13,326 nucleotides of DNA from Clostridia bacterium (GCA_017646555.1 JAGCMG010000042.1:1-13326), one strand, 5' to 3'; shown: positions 7,039 to 13,326, counted from the first letter of the stretch. Numbers and translations: made by a program. The notes: generated from the sequence alone by a model not told the origin.

Positions 7039-7824
7039 TTAATTTTTAATTTTATAGTCTATCTTTTTTAGTTTTGATAAAAGTTCCGGCATGATTTCCA
7101 TCGCTGATTTATAGCCTAAATCATACATTTCATTTTTTGCCGAATATTCGATAGGTTTATATTTAGTTAAATCGGGTTTAAGCATTATATCACAGTATTT
7201 ATAGCCTTGCTCGGACGGGTTTAGTTTTCCCTTAAAATCTTTGTTATCGTACACCTTAAACGCTGATAAATCAACACCAACGATAAAGTCCGTCTTAAAC
7301 GACTCTTTAACTCTATCTGCTGGAATTGAATTTGCGTACGCGCCGTCGATAAGCTTTCTACCTTCCGTATCGACTACGGGCTTAAAATACGGCATAAAAC
7401 AACTTGACGCGCAAAGCGCCGTTGCCGTTTTACCGTTTGTGATTACGACTTCTTCAAAAGTTACGGCGTCGGTTGCGATTGCTAAAAACGGCTTTGAAAG
7501 TTCTTCAATATTCTTTCCACCGATTTCCCTATCAATTACTTTTTTAATACCCGACATATCCATATTATAAGGTATGCCTGTTAAAAGTTCTTTTAATGAT
7601 AAGCCTGATATTAGTTCGTAAATATCGGTACTTGAATACCCGTCTGCATAAAAAGCACCGATTATACTACCGATACTCGTTCCCCCGATTGCGTCGAAAA
7701 CGATACCGTTTTCTTCAAACGCTTTTAATGCGCCTAAATGAGCAAAACCTTTTGCCCCACCACTACCGAGCGCTAAGCCGATAATAGGTTTCTTTTTTTT
7801 GATAAAAAACGAAAATAATCCCAC
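7039..7824 (-). CDS. Patatin-like phospholipase family protein
   Basis: This 261-residue protein belongs to the patatin-like serine hydrolases of the bacterial RssA/YlbK type, which are lipid acyl hydrolases. The oxyanion-hole motif GSGGAKG is at residues 20-26, the nucleophile elbow GTSIG at 48-52 with Ser50, and the catalytic Asp in DGA at 160-162, so the Ser-Asp dyad is complete. There is no signal peptide. The start is GTG at 7822-7824 in an AGGTGAG-TAACA-GTG context: its ribosome binding site overlaps the end of the upstream gene and only 2 bases separate that stop codon from the GTG, implying translational coupling. The shared operon with a COG2426 membrane protein suggests a membrane or envelope context. 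The natural lipid substrate cannot be told from sequence. Confidence 0.92.
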   Translation of the reverse strand: MGLFSFFIKKKKPIIGLALGSGGAKGFAHLGALKAFEENGIVFDAIGGTSIGSIIGAFYADGYSSTDIYELISGLSLKELLTGIPYNMDMSGIKKVIDREIGGKNIEELSKPFLAIATDAVTFEEVVITNGKTATALCASSCFMPYFKPVVDTEGRKLIDGAYANSIPADRVKESFKTDFIVGVDLSAFKVYDNKDFKGKLNPSEQGYKYCDIMLKPDLTKYKPIEYSAKNEMYDLGYKSAMEIMPELLSKLKKIDYKIKN

Positions 7825-7826
7825 TG

Positions 7827-8489
7827 TTACTCACCTATAGGCGTATTTTCACCTTTAACGGTATCATCAAGTTCTACCACGCCGTCGTTTTTAGTAGAAC
7901 TTTTTTTTGCTACTTTAACGATAAAAATTATTAAAAGTATTATCGCTAACGCTAAAAGCACCCATAAGATTATATCAACGTAATCTAAAAATAATTCCGC
8001 TAAAACGGAAATTATTAGCCCTGCAATTAAATTGCCAACGGCTACCGGCAATACGGCTTGTTTAAATTTTAACCTTAAAAACACGGCAAGCGCAGTACCC
8101 GTCCAAACACCCGTCATAGGAAGTGGTATTGCAACGAAGATAAATACCGTTAGCATTTTAATTTTATCTGCCGTAAATTTGCCGTCCTTTCGTTTGTCGA
8201 TTTCCGACTTTGCTTTACTATCAAAATAATTTTCTACTCCGTTTGCAAATGCCCTAAAAAACTTTAATTTTTTTAATAAGTTCAAGACGGGAATAAGCAA
8301 AAAGAATATAACGAAAAACATTGCCGTTGAGCCTAAAAACGAGTATAAAAACGCTTGGAAAAAATTAAGCCCTGCCCCGCGCGCGAACATTATTGAGCCC
8401 TTTAATTCTATTAAAGGGACCATTGAACTTAACACGGTCGCCAGTTCTTTTCCTAAAGTATTGCTTAAAAATTTTATTAGTGCTTGCAT
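7827..8489 (-). CDS. COG2426/putative small multidrug export family membrane protein
   Basis: This 220-residue membrane protein matches the Sm_multidrug_ex (PF06695-like) family. The signature PLIELKGSIMFARG lies at residues 25-38 and IPLPMTGVWTG at 121-131, both characteristic, with hydrophobic helices at about 42-72, 112-138, 146-168 and 172-193. The family name rests on weak evidence; transport of drugs has not been shown in general. The tail (about 194-220) is charged and likely cytoplasmic. The start at 8487-8489 has only a weak GGGTAAA ribosome binding site. It is the first gene of the unit with the patatin-like gene, from which it is separated by 2 bases, and it diverges from ttcA through overlapping promoters. 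Confidence 0.85.
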   Translation of the reverse strand: MQALIKFLSNTLGKELATVLSSMVPLIELKGSIMFARGAGLNFFQAFLYSFLGSTAMFFVIFFLLIPVLNLLKKLKFFRAFANGVENYFDSKAKSEIDKRKDGKFTADKIKMLTVFIFVAIPLPMTGVWTGTALAVFLRLKFKQAVLPVAVGNLIAGLIISVLAELFLDYVDIILWVLLALAIILLIIFIVKVAKKSSTKNDGVVELDDTVKGENTPIGE

Positions 8490-8506
8490 TTATTTACCCG
8501 TTTTTG

Positions 8507-8535
8507 TTGGAATTTTCCGTTTTTTAAAGTATAAT
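8507..8535 (+). promoter_or_regulatory. Promoter of ttcA
   Basis: TTGGAA (8507-8512, 4/6) and a perfect TATAAT (8530-8535) are 17 bases apart. Predicted start is near 8542, leaving a leader of about 40 bases. The -10 box overlaps that of the divergent promoter. Confidence 0.65.
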
Positions 8536-8556
8536 ATTATATAGCAGTAATGTCAA
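8528..8556 (-). promoter_or_regulatory. Promoter of the COG2426/patatin operon
   Basis: On the minus strand, TTGACA (8551-8556, 6/6) and TATACT (8528-8533, 5/6) are 17 bases apart, the same box pair as the CvpA-family promoter. Predicted start is near 8521, giving a leader of about 32 bases. Confidence 0.85.
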
Positions 8557-8581
8557 CTAAAAAAATCTGCTTTAGGTTTAT

Positions 8582-9325
8582 ATGGAATTAAACAAACTCG
8601 TTTCGGCAATGCGTAAGTGCGTAACCGATTACAAAATGATTAAAGACGGTGATAAAATTGCCGTGGGACTTTCGGGTGGTAAGGATAGCGTTGCGCTACT
8701 TACTATGCTCTCATATTATCAAAAATTTTCGCCCGAAAAATTTGAACTTATCGCTATTACCGTAGACTTATCTTTTACTGGCGCTAAAACCGACTATTCC
8801 CCTATGCAAAAATTGTGCGACGAACTTGGCGTGCCGTTCTTTTTAGAAAAAACCGAAATAGGCGAAATTGTTTTTGACGTTAGAAAAGAAAAAAGCCCTT
8901 GTTCGCTTTGTTCAAAAATGCGTAAAGGCGCGCTTTATTCGGCGTGTGTGAGAGAAGGTTGCAACAAGGTGGCGTTAGGGCATCATCGTGACGATATGAT
9001 TGATACCTTTTTGCTTTCGCTTTTTTACGAGGGTAGACTTTCGACCTTTGCGCCGAAAAGTTTTTTAGATAAAACTGGATTAACGCTTATTAGACCGATG
9101 CTTTATATTGAAGAACGCAATCTACTTTCCTATGCTAAAACTTTACCAGTAGTTGAAAGTAATTGCCCTGCTAATAAGCACACCAAGCGTGAAGATATTA
9201 AACTTACCGTTAAAGAGATTGCCGATAAAATACCTAACGTTAGAGAGATGATGTTTACGGCTTTAACGCACCCCGAAAGGTATAACCTATTCGATAAATA
9301 TAAAAACGAAATTGATAAAATATAA
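8582..9325 (+). CDS. ttcA: TtcA-family tRNA 2-thiolation enzyme (PP-loop ATPase)
   Basis: This 247-residue protein is a PP-loop ATPase with SGGKDS at residues 31-36. TtcA makes 2-thiocytidine at position 32 of certain tRNAs, activating the base with ATP and using an iron-sulfur cluster. The TtcA pattern is present: CxxC at Cys107/Cys110 (PCSLCSKMRKGALY), the GHHRDDMIDTFL segment (133-144) and a later single Cys195 (ESNCPANKHTKRED), matching the three cluster-binding cysteines of TtcA. The first two distinguish it from TilS. At 247 residues it is shorter than the roughly 310-residue E. coli enzyme but normal for Gram-positive relatives. The ATG at 8582 has a weak AGG 5 bases upstream. A related PP-loop thiolase with another target base is the main alternative. 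Confidence 0.85.
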   Translation: MELNKLVSAMRKCVTDYKMIKDGDKIAVGLSGGKDSVALLTMLSYYQKFSPEKFELIAITVDLSFTGAKTDYSPMQKLCDELGVPFFLEKTEIGEIVFDVRKEKSPCSLCSKMRKGALYSACVREGCNKVALGHHRDDMIDTFLLSLFYEGRLSTFAPKSFLDKTGLTLIRPMLYIEERNLLSYAKTLPVVESNCPANKHTKREDIKLTVKEIADKIPNVREMMFTALTHPERYNLFDKYKNEIDKI

Positions 9326-9342
9326 CGAATTTAAAAATAAAA

Positions 9343-9370
9343 AACCACCGCGTTTGCGGTGGTTATTTTT
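9343..9370. terminator. Bidirectional terminator between ttcA and the LRR gene
   Basis: AACCACCGC (9343-9351), loop GTTT, GCGGTGGTT (9356-9364) make a perfect 9-bp stem. ATTTTT follows on the plus strand and TTATTTTTAAA on the minus strand. The minus-strand stop codon at 9372-9374 lies just beyond it. Confidence 0.92.
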
Positions 9371-9371
9371 A

Positions 9372-10379
9372 TTATATTTGAGTTATGGTTGTTTTGTTAA
9401 ACGCCGTGCTTGCAACTGTCGTAGCAGTGAAATTGATTTCTAAATCACCTAAATTGTAGAAAGCATAGCCTTCGATAGTGTCAACCGATACTGCCGTTAC
9501 TTTTTGAAGATTTGATAAATTTTCATCACTTTCTGATGCGAAAGCAAATTCGCCGATAGTTTTTACCTTTGGTAAATTGATTTCAGTACCCTTGAAAGAA
9601 TAGAACGCTTTTTCGCCAATCGTTTCAATATCGCTTGCGTTAGCACCGAAAGTTACCGAAGTTAATCTCTTGCAACTTGCAAATGCACTTGCGCCAATTT
9701 CCGTTACTGTTTCAGGCATAGCAAATTCGGTAATTAAAGTACCACTGAACGCGCCTTGACCGATTTTATCAACGTTACCAGTTACGGTAATTTTGCTAAC
9801 TGGTAAATTAGCAAATGCGTTTTGTGGGATTGAATAAGCGTCAGCACCCTTATAATCAATAACGATTTCATTTAAGGTTGCAGGAATATAATAGGTTACT
9901 TCCGTCGCGCCGTCGTCTGCTTTAGCCGTTACTGCTAAAGAACCGTCAAATTCAGTAGTGCCGAAAAGTGATGCTACTAATCTTGCGTCGTTAACAGCGC
10001 CAACTTTTTGACCTGCAAACGGTAAAACGAGTTTTTTAAGACTGGTCATGCCTGCAAACGCGCCTTTACCGATTTCGGTTACGTTATCTTTTACGATAAC
10101 GGTTTCAAGCGTTGCGTTGTTTTTAAAAGCATAGTCGCCGATTTTGGTTACGGTTGCTTTTGCACCTGTTGAAGTAGTGTAGCCGTCCGTTTCACCAACG
10201 GTTAATTCTTTAACGTTCTTTTCAGCAGAATAACTTTTTACGTAGTATACATCCCCTGACTTTTTAATGAGCAAGCCCGTAGTGCCGTTAGCGTTAGAAG
10301 AATCATCACAGCCGATTACGGTAAGCGCAGTTAAAAGACAAAGCGCTATACATATTGCAATTTTAATAAACTTTTTCAT
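9372..10379 (-). CDS. BspA-like leucine-rich-repeat surface lipoprotein
   Basis: This 335-residue protein has a signal peptide (MKKFIKIAI...) ending in VIGC, a lipobox with Cys24, so it should be lipid-anchored outside the cell. The mature part carries leucine-rich repeats of the LRR_5/BspA (Treponema-type) class. Repeat units of the form V-x-x-I-G-x-x-A-F are clear at about residues 77-122 (KIGDYAF, EIGKGAF) and from about 180 on (IPQNAF, KIGQGAF, EIGASAF, TIGEKAF, TIGEFAF, TIEGYAF). A non-repeat stretch of roughly 55 residues (about 123-178) interrupts them. Such proteins bind host or microbial surface ligands in some species; the ligand here is unknown. AGGAG lies 6 bases before the ATG and a near-consensus promoter lies upstream, so it can be expressed independently of the M1 gene. 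Confidence 0.92.
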   Translation of the reverse strand: MKKFIKIAICIALCLLTALTVIGCDDSSNANGTTGLLIKKSGDVYYVKSYSAEKNVKELTVGETDGYTTSTGAKATVTKIGDYAFKNNATLETVIVKDNVTEIGKGAFAGMTSLKKLVLPFAGQKVGAVNDARLVASLFGTTEFDGSLAVTAKADDGATEVTYYIPATLNEIVIDYKGADAYSIPQNAFANLPVSKITVTGNVDKIGQGAFSGTLITEFAMPETVTEIGASAFASCKRLTSVTFGANASDIETIGEKAFYSFKGTEINLPKVKTIGEFAFASESDENLSNLQKVTAVSVDTIEGYAFYNLGDLEINFTATTVASTAFNKTTITQI

Positions 10380-10426
10380 ATAAACTCCTATATAAAGATA
10401 TAAAAAGGCATTTTATTTACCAAATG

Positions 10427-10455
10427 ATTTTAACATAAATAAAAGCGTTTGTCAA
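10427..10455 (-). promoter_or_regulatory. Promoter of the LRR lipoprotein gene
   Basis: On the minus strand, TTGACA (10450-10455, 6/6) and TAAAAT (10427-10432, 5/6) are 17 bases apart. Predicted start is near 10420, about 40 bases before the ATG. It lies in the gap after the M1 gene, where no terminator hairpin is visible. Confidence 0.8.
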
Positions 10456-10501
10456 TATATAGATATTTTATTTTTAAAAAGATTGATTTTTTTTGACCTT
10501 T

Positions 10502-11968
10502 TTACAAAATGACTTCCCCGTTAAACCAACTTTTGAAAAATCCGTTGGTGTTTGCACCTATTTTTTCAAAAACCCCCACCAAACTATCAGGCGTTGCTAT
10601 TTTGTACGAATAATCGGTTGCGTACTTTTTTAAGCCGTTAAAAAATGCCGTATCCCCTACTGCCGTTCTTAAATAATCAAACATTAGCGCGCCTTTTATG
10701 TACACGATATTCACATACTCGTAAGAACCACTAAACTCTTTTAGTGAACGGAGCATTGAGGTGTCTTTCTTGCCGAAAATTTTATCGTATATGCTACAAA
10801 AAGTCGAATAACTTTTATGCGCCGTCCCTATTAGTTCTGTTCTGGTTACTTGGTATTCTGGATTTTTTTCATAGAATAAAACTACGGAATATTCCGTTAA
10901 TCCCTCGTCTAAAAATGCGTGGGATATTTCGTCGTTACCGACTAAAGAATACCACCATTGATGAGCCGTTTCGTGAACGGCAACTTCTTCAATAACAGCC
11001 TTATCGGTTAAAGCGTCGCTAATCATTGATAAACAAGGGTATTCCATACCACCCTCTATAAAGCCGGTTTGACATAACGAATAGGTTTTGTACGGGTAGT
11101 TTATAAAGGCGTTAGAAAAGGTTTTTATCGCCTTTACGCTAATATCTAAAGTGTCTTTCGGCGTCAAATCGTTATAGTAATAATAGTTTATCGTTACCCC
11201 GTTTTCCGTTTTTGTCAATAGGTCGAACTCACTTGATAAAACGAACGCGAAATCACGCGCTTTTTTAAGCGTATACGAATAGGTCTTTTTATCGCCTTTT
11301 TCAGTCGCGTTTATAAGTTCGCCACTACTGCAAACGGTCAAGTTTGACGATACCGTTATGCTTGTTTTATAGTCCGCAACCTCCGAATAGAACGGGTCGC
11401 CTATCGCGTAATAAACGCATTCTTTAAACGCGCCGTTTTCCACAGCGCAAAGCACGGGGTAAAAGTTTCCTAAATTTACAGTTTTATCGTTGTAGCCCGT
11501 GCGCGAAAGAACGTTAGCAAGATGCAAAGAAAAATAAATTTTTACCGTTACGCTTTCTTCTGGATAAAGAGTATCTTTTAATTTAACGATTAAAATGTTT
11601 TCATCTTCACCACCGATTGAGTAGGCTATTTTTTCACCGTCGAATTCTACTGCTGAAACTTCCATTTTGCCGTAACTTTCGCCGTTATAATACGCCGTTA
11701 GGTCTTGACCACTTAAAATAGGTTTAAATTTTGCGTCTTTTCTAAACGCGTTGCCGAATAGGTTGAATTTTAACTCGTTAAAAGCGTTTTCGCTATCGTT
11801 TTTAAAAGTTACCGTTTCGTAGCCCGATAAAACTTTTTCCGTTTCGTCATACGTAACGCATATGTCGTAAAAATTAGAAGTCGTGTCTTTACTACAACCA
11901 CACGACGAAAAGGTAATACCACAACAAACAAATAAAATTAAAGAAAGTAAAAGCGCCGTTTTTTTCAT
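10502..11968 (-). CDS. M1-type (gluzincin) metallopeptidase lipoprotein
   Basis: This 488-residue protein has a signal peptide with a lipobox at FSSC (Cys23), so it is predicted to act on the outer membrane face. It has the M1 layout: an N-terminal beta domain, then the zinc-binding HETAH (332-336, ligands His332 and His336, catalytic Glu333) with the third ligand Glu355 after exactly 18 residues. The substrate-recognition motif is GGMEYP (306-311) where classical aminopeptidases have GAMEN. Tyr423 in YIKGALMF fits the transition-state tyrosine. The C-terminal helical domain of large M1 enzymes is absent. The set of residues is complete, so it is probably active, but whether it removes N-terminal residues is uncertain given the GGMEYP variant. 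GGGAG precedes the ATG by 6 bases. It follows the M23 gene by 63 bases and may share its transcript. Confidence 0.93.
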   Translation of the reverse strand: MKKTALLLSLILFVCCGITFSSCGCSKDTTSNFYDICVTYDETEKVLSGYETVTFKNDSENAFNELKFNLFGNAFRKDAKFKPILSGQDLTAYYNGESYGKMEVSAVEFDGEKIAYSIGGEDENILIVKLKDTLYPEESVTVKIYFSLHLANVLSRTGYNDKTVNLGNFYPVLCAVENGAFKECVYYAIGDPFYSEVADYKTSITVSSNLTVCSSGELINATEKGDKKTYSYTLKKARDFAFVLSSEFDLLTKTENGVTINYYYYNDLTPKDTLDISVKAIKTFSNAFINYPYKTYSLCQTGFIEGGMEYPCLSMISDALTDKAVIEEVAVHETAHQWWYSLVGNDEISHAFLDEGLTEYSVVLFYEKNPEYQVTRTELIGTAHKSYSTFCSIYDKIFGKKDTSMLRSLKEFSGSYEYVNIVYIKGALMFDYLRTAVGDTAFFNGLKKYATDYSYKIATPDSLVGVFEKIGANTNGFFKSWFNGEVIL

Positions 11969-12031
11969 AAAAAACTCCCGAAAATAATATTTTTAATATT
12001 ATATTCAGGAGATTTTTAGTTTATTCGTTTT

Positions 12032-12658
12032 TTACTTTGCGTCTATTACCAAATATTTTTCAGGATTGATATATTCGCCGTCTTCAAGCGTTTGAAAATG
12101 CAAGTGCGCGCCGTCTTTATATTCTTGACGATTAGTGGTTGATACTTTGCCGATAATATCGCCTGCTTGAACTTTTTTGCCGACGCTGATATCCTCAACG
12201 CTTTCAAGTGAGTTGTACACGGTGAAAAGTCCATTGCCGTGGTCGATAGTTACCGTTACACCTTGCGTGATACTTTCGGTTACGTTACTTACTTCACCTT
12301 CGTATACGGCGAAAACGTCAGAACCTTCATCAGCGATAAAATCAAGCGCTAAGTGCGAAGAATATCTACCTAAGGTTTGATTAAACACGGGTACTAACGA
12401 ATAGCCTTTTGATAAAGTGCCGTCAACAGGCATAATAAAAGTTACCGTTTTAACGGTTGGTTCACTTGGCGTTTCTATTGAGCCTGAAGGACTTTCGTTA
12501 TCTTCGTCTTCAATCGACGCGTTTAGATTTTTACCGACACTTCCTTTATTTATGCTTAACGCAAGCGCAAGCGATACTGAAAGTGCTACTAATAACGATA
12601 TACACGCTATTAAAAATAAAATTTTTCTTCCCTTTAAGTTTACGGATTGTTTGTTCAC
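12032..12658 (-). CDS. Membrane-anchored LytM/M23 peptidase-fold protein, SpoIIQ-like
   Basis: This 208-residue protein has one membrane segment (about residues 12-35), an acidic Ser/Pro/Glu-rich linker (48-70) and a LytM (M23) domain (about 72-208) outside the membrane. M23 enzymes cut peptidoglycan cross-links. The zinc ligands are intact: HLALD (His102, Asp106) and HLHF (His185, His187). The extra catalytic histidine, His in the YxHL motif of active LytM and lysostaphin, is replaced: the sequence is TVYNSL (146-151), with Ser150 at that position. TVYxSL and the final INPEKYL tail are typical of SpoIIQ, the forespore partner of SpoIIIAH, whose Bacillus version is catalytically dead. The start is GTG at 12656-12658 with GGAGG 6 bases upstream. 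A SpoIIQ-like or regulatory role is an inference. Confidence 0.88.
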   Translation of the reverse strand: MNKQSVNLKGRKILFLIACISLLVALSVSLALALSINKGSVGKNLNASIEDEDNESPSGSIETPSEPTVKTVTFIMPVDGTLSKGYSLVPVFNQTLGRYSSHLALDFIADEGSDVFAVYEGEVSNVTESITQGVTVTIDHGNGLFTVYNSLESVEDISVGKKVQAGDIIGKVSTTNRQEYKDGAHLHFQTLEDGEYINPEKYLVIDAK

Positions 12659-12735
12659 TTTGTGCCTCCAAAAATTTCTTACCTTTTTTATTGACCAAAG
12701 TTTTTGCTTTTATACCTGTTTTTTTAATTTTTTTA

Positions 12736-12765
12736 TTTACGCTAAAATCATATATAAAGCGTAAA
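12736..12765. promoter_or_regulatory. Inverted repeat over the M23 promoter, candidate operator
   Basis: TTTACGCT (12736-12743) and its exact reverse complement AGCGTAAA (12758-12765) are 14 bases apart, so the half-site centres are 22 bases, about two helical turns, apart. One arm lies in the spacer of the M23 promoter and the other just past the -10, near the predicted start. There is no T tract after either arm, which argues against a terminator. Confidence 0.45.
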
Positions 12766-12775
12766 AAAGTACCAA
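12747..12775 (-). promoter_or_regulatory. Possible promoter of the M23/M1 gene pair
   Basis: On the minus strand, TTGGTA (12770-12775, 4/6) and TATGAT (12747-12752, 5/6) are 17 bases apart. Predicted start is near 12740, leaving a leader of about 80 bases. Confidence 0.5.
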
Positions 12776-12930
12776 AACTATAAGTGGTAGAATAGAATAA
12801 ATAATTCTTTTTATCATACTTTTGTTATTAACTTTTAATATTTTTTTATTCAATATTATCAAAACCGATTAAAATATGTAAAAAAATATCAAAATTTGCT
12901 TAATTTTAACATAATTTTTAAAAAAACCTA

Positions 12931-12958
12931 TTGAAATTATTTAAAATAGTGATATAAT
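12931..12958 (+). promoter_or_regulatory. Strong promoter of the HU-like gene
   Basis: TTGAAA (12931-12936, 5/6) and a perfect TATAAT (12953-12958) are 16 bases apart, and the -10 is extended (TGATATAAT). Predicted start is near 12965, giving a leader of about 24 bases that contains AGGAGG. This fits the high expression usual for HU. Confidence 0.85.
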
Positions 12959-12988
12959 AATAGTAAATAAACAGGAGGGCCATTTTGT

Positions 12989-13326
12989 ATGAATAAGAGT
13001 GATTTAATCAGAGACGTGGCAAACAGAGCGGGCATCACATTAAAAGACGCTACGGATTATTTCGACGCGGTTATTGACGCTATTACTGAAAACCTTAAAA
13101 ATGGTGAAAAAGTTCAAATCTCAGGGTTTGGTACTTTTGAAACCAAATCTAAACCTGCAAGAGAAGGCGCAAACCCTAAAACTGGCGAAAAAACAATTTT
13201 TGATGGTCATATTCGCATTCCCAAACGTGAGATTGAAGGTAAATCTTTTTATGAAAAGATTAATGCGCTTTTAGGTAAGTTGCGTGCTGAGATTCTTGAC
13301 CGCATTAGAACCGAAACACCAAATAA
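12989..13326 (+). CDS. HU-like DNA-binding protein with atypical C-terminus, partial
   Basis: The frame starts at ATG 12989 and is still open at the right edge after 112 codons. Residues 1-68 are a clear HU/IHF-family protein: MNKSDLIRDVANRAG start, GFGTF at 46-50, and the DNA-intercalating arm tip GANPKTGE at 60-67 with Pro63. HU proteins bend and compact DNA as dimers. After residue 68 it departs from normal HU: the usual return strand and GKALKDAV end are replaced by FDGHIRIPKREIEGKSFYEKIN, and the chain continues with a charged, probably helical LRAEILDRIRTE segment. Normal HU ends near residue 90-95. A perfect AGGAGG lies 10 bases upstream of the ATG, slightly far, and a strong promoter precedes it. 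No frameshift that restores a normal HU tail is visible in the other frames. Confidence 0.85.
   Translation, partial: MNKSDLIRDVANRAGITLKDATDYFDAVIDAITENLKNGEKVQISGFGTFETKSKPAREGANPKTGEKTIFDGHIRIPKREIEGKSFYEKINALLGKLRAEILDRIRTETPN

Larger units (their letters stand above)
12659..12988. other. 330-bp divergent intergenic region
   Basis: This AT-rich region separates the M23 and HU-like genes. It contains the M23 ribosome binding site (12664-12669), a minus-strand promoter (12747-12775) overlapped by an inverted repeat (12736-12765), the plus-strand HU promoter (12931-12958) and the HU ribosome binding site (12973-12978). The stretch 12780-12930 holds only AT-rich DNA with no reading frame, RNA fold or repeat that I can support. 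Confidence 0.7.

Noticed and set aside
8543..8571. Possible hairpin AGCAG/CTGCT in the ttcA leader
   Set aside because: Only 5 bp with a 19-base loop; not distinguishable from chance.
11982..12003. AT-only inverted repeat between the M23 and M1 genes
   Set aside because: The stem contains only A-T pairs and lacks a T tract, so neither a terminator nor an operator is supported; such repeats are common in AT-rich spacers.
12417..12783. Two overlapping plus-strand frames across the M23 start and the AT-rich region
   Set aside because: They run antisense into the well-supported M23 gene, have no promoter or ribosome binding site, and the Phe/Leu/Ile-rich ends only reflect AT-rich DNA.
13074..13274. 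Alternative plus-strand frame inside the HU-like gene as evidence of a frameshift
   Set aside because: It does not encode a normal HU C-terminus, so it does not explain the atypical tail.

Overview
The window looks like chromosomal core DNA from a low-GC, Gram-positive-type bacterium, most likely an uncultured Clostridia-like Firmicute. The evidence is AT-rich intergenic DNA, strong AGGAG-type ribosome binding sites, TTGACA/TATAAT promoters, a CvpA-type membrane protein, a COG2426 membrane protein, several lipoproteins with lipobox signal peptides, a BspA-type leucine-rich-repeat lipoprotein and a SpoIIQ-like LytM protein. This lineage is inferred from gene content; no rRNA or marker phylogeny is available here. 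There are no mobile elements, CRISPR arrays, tRNAs or rRNAs, and every complete reading frame is intact.

Layout from left to right. Positions 1-148 hold the start of an unidentified membrane protein on the minus strand. Positions 254-2332 are a minus-strand operon of a small membrane-anchored protein and guaB (IMP dehydrogenase), with a clear promoter and terminator. A lone plus-strand lipoprotein follows (2467-3087), converging on a CvpA-family membrane protein (3136-3675). glnS (3802-5427, minus) and glyQS (5610-6995, plus) form a divergent pair of aminoacyl-tRNA synthetases. glyQS converges on a translationally coupled minus-strand pair, a COG2426 membrane protein and a patatin-like phospholipase (7039-8489). 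A TtcA-type tRNA thiolase (8582-9325, plus) diverges from that pair through overlapping promoters. It converges on a cell-envelope block on the minus strand: a BspA-like LRR lipoprotein, an M1-type metallopeptidase lipoprotein and a membrane-anchored LytM/M23 protein (9372-12658). Divergent from that block, an HU-like DNA-binding gene (12989 onward) runs off the right edge.

The functional themes are GTP synthesis (guaB), translation (glnS, glyQS, ttcA) and the cell envelope (CvpA, COG2426, patatin, LRR, M1, M23). All three convergent pairs (meeting near 3110, 7016 and 9354) share one bidirectional intrinsic terminator lying right against the minus-strand stop codon.

Most of the window is ordinary. 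I do not see a convincing new multi-gene system. The items most worth a second look are the atypical, extended C-terminus of the HU-like protein, the M23 protein in which a catalytic histidine is replaced in a SpoIIQ-like manner, the inverted repeat placed like an operator over the M23 promoter, the physically overlapping divergent promoters at 8507-8556, and an intrinsic terminator at 5516-5537 with no evident gene to terminate.
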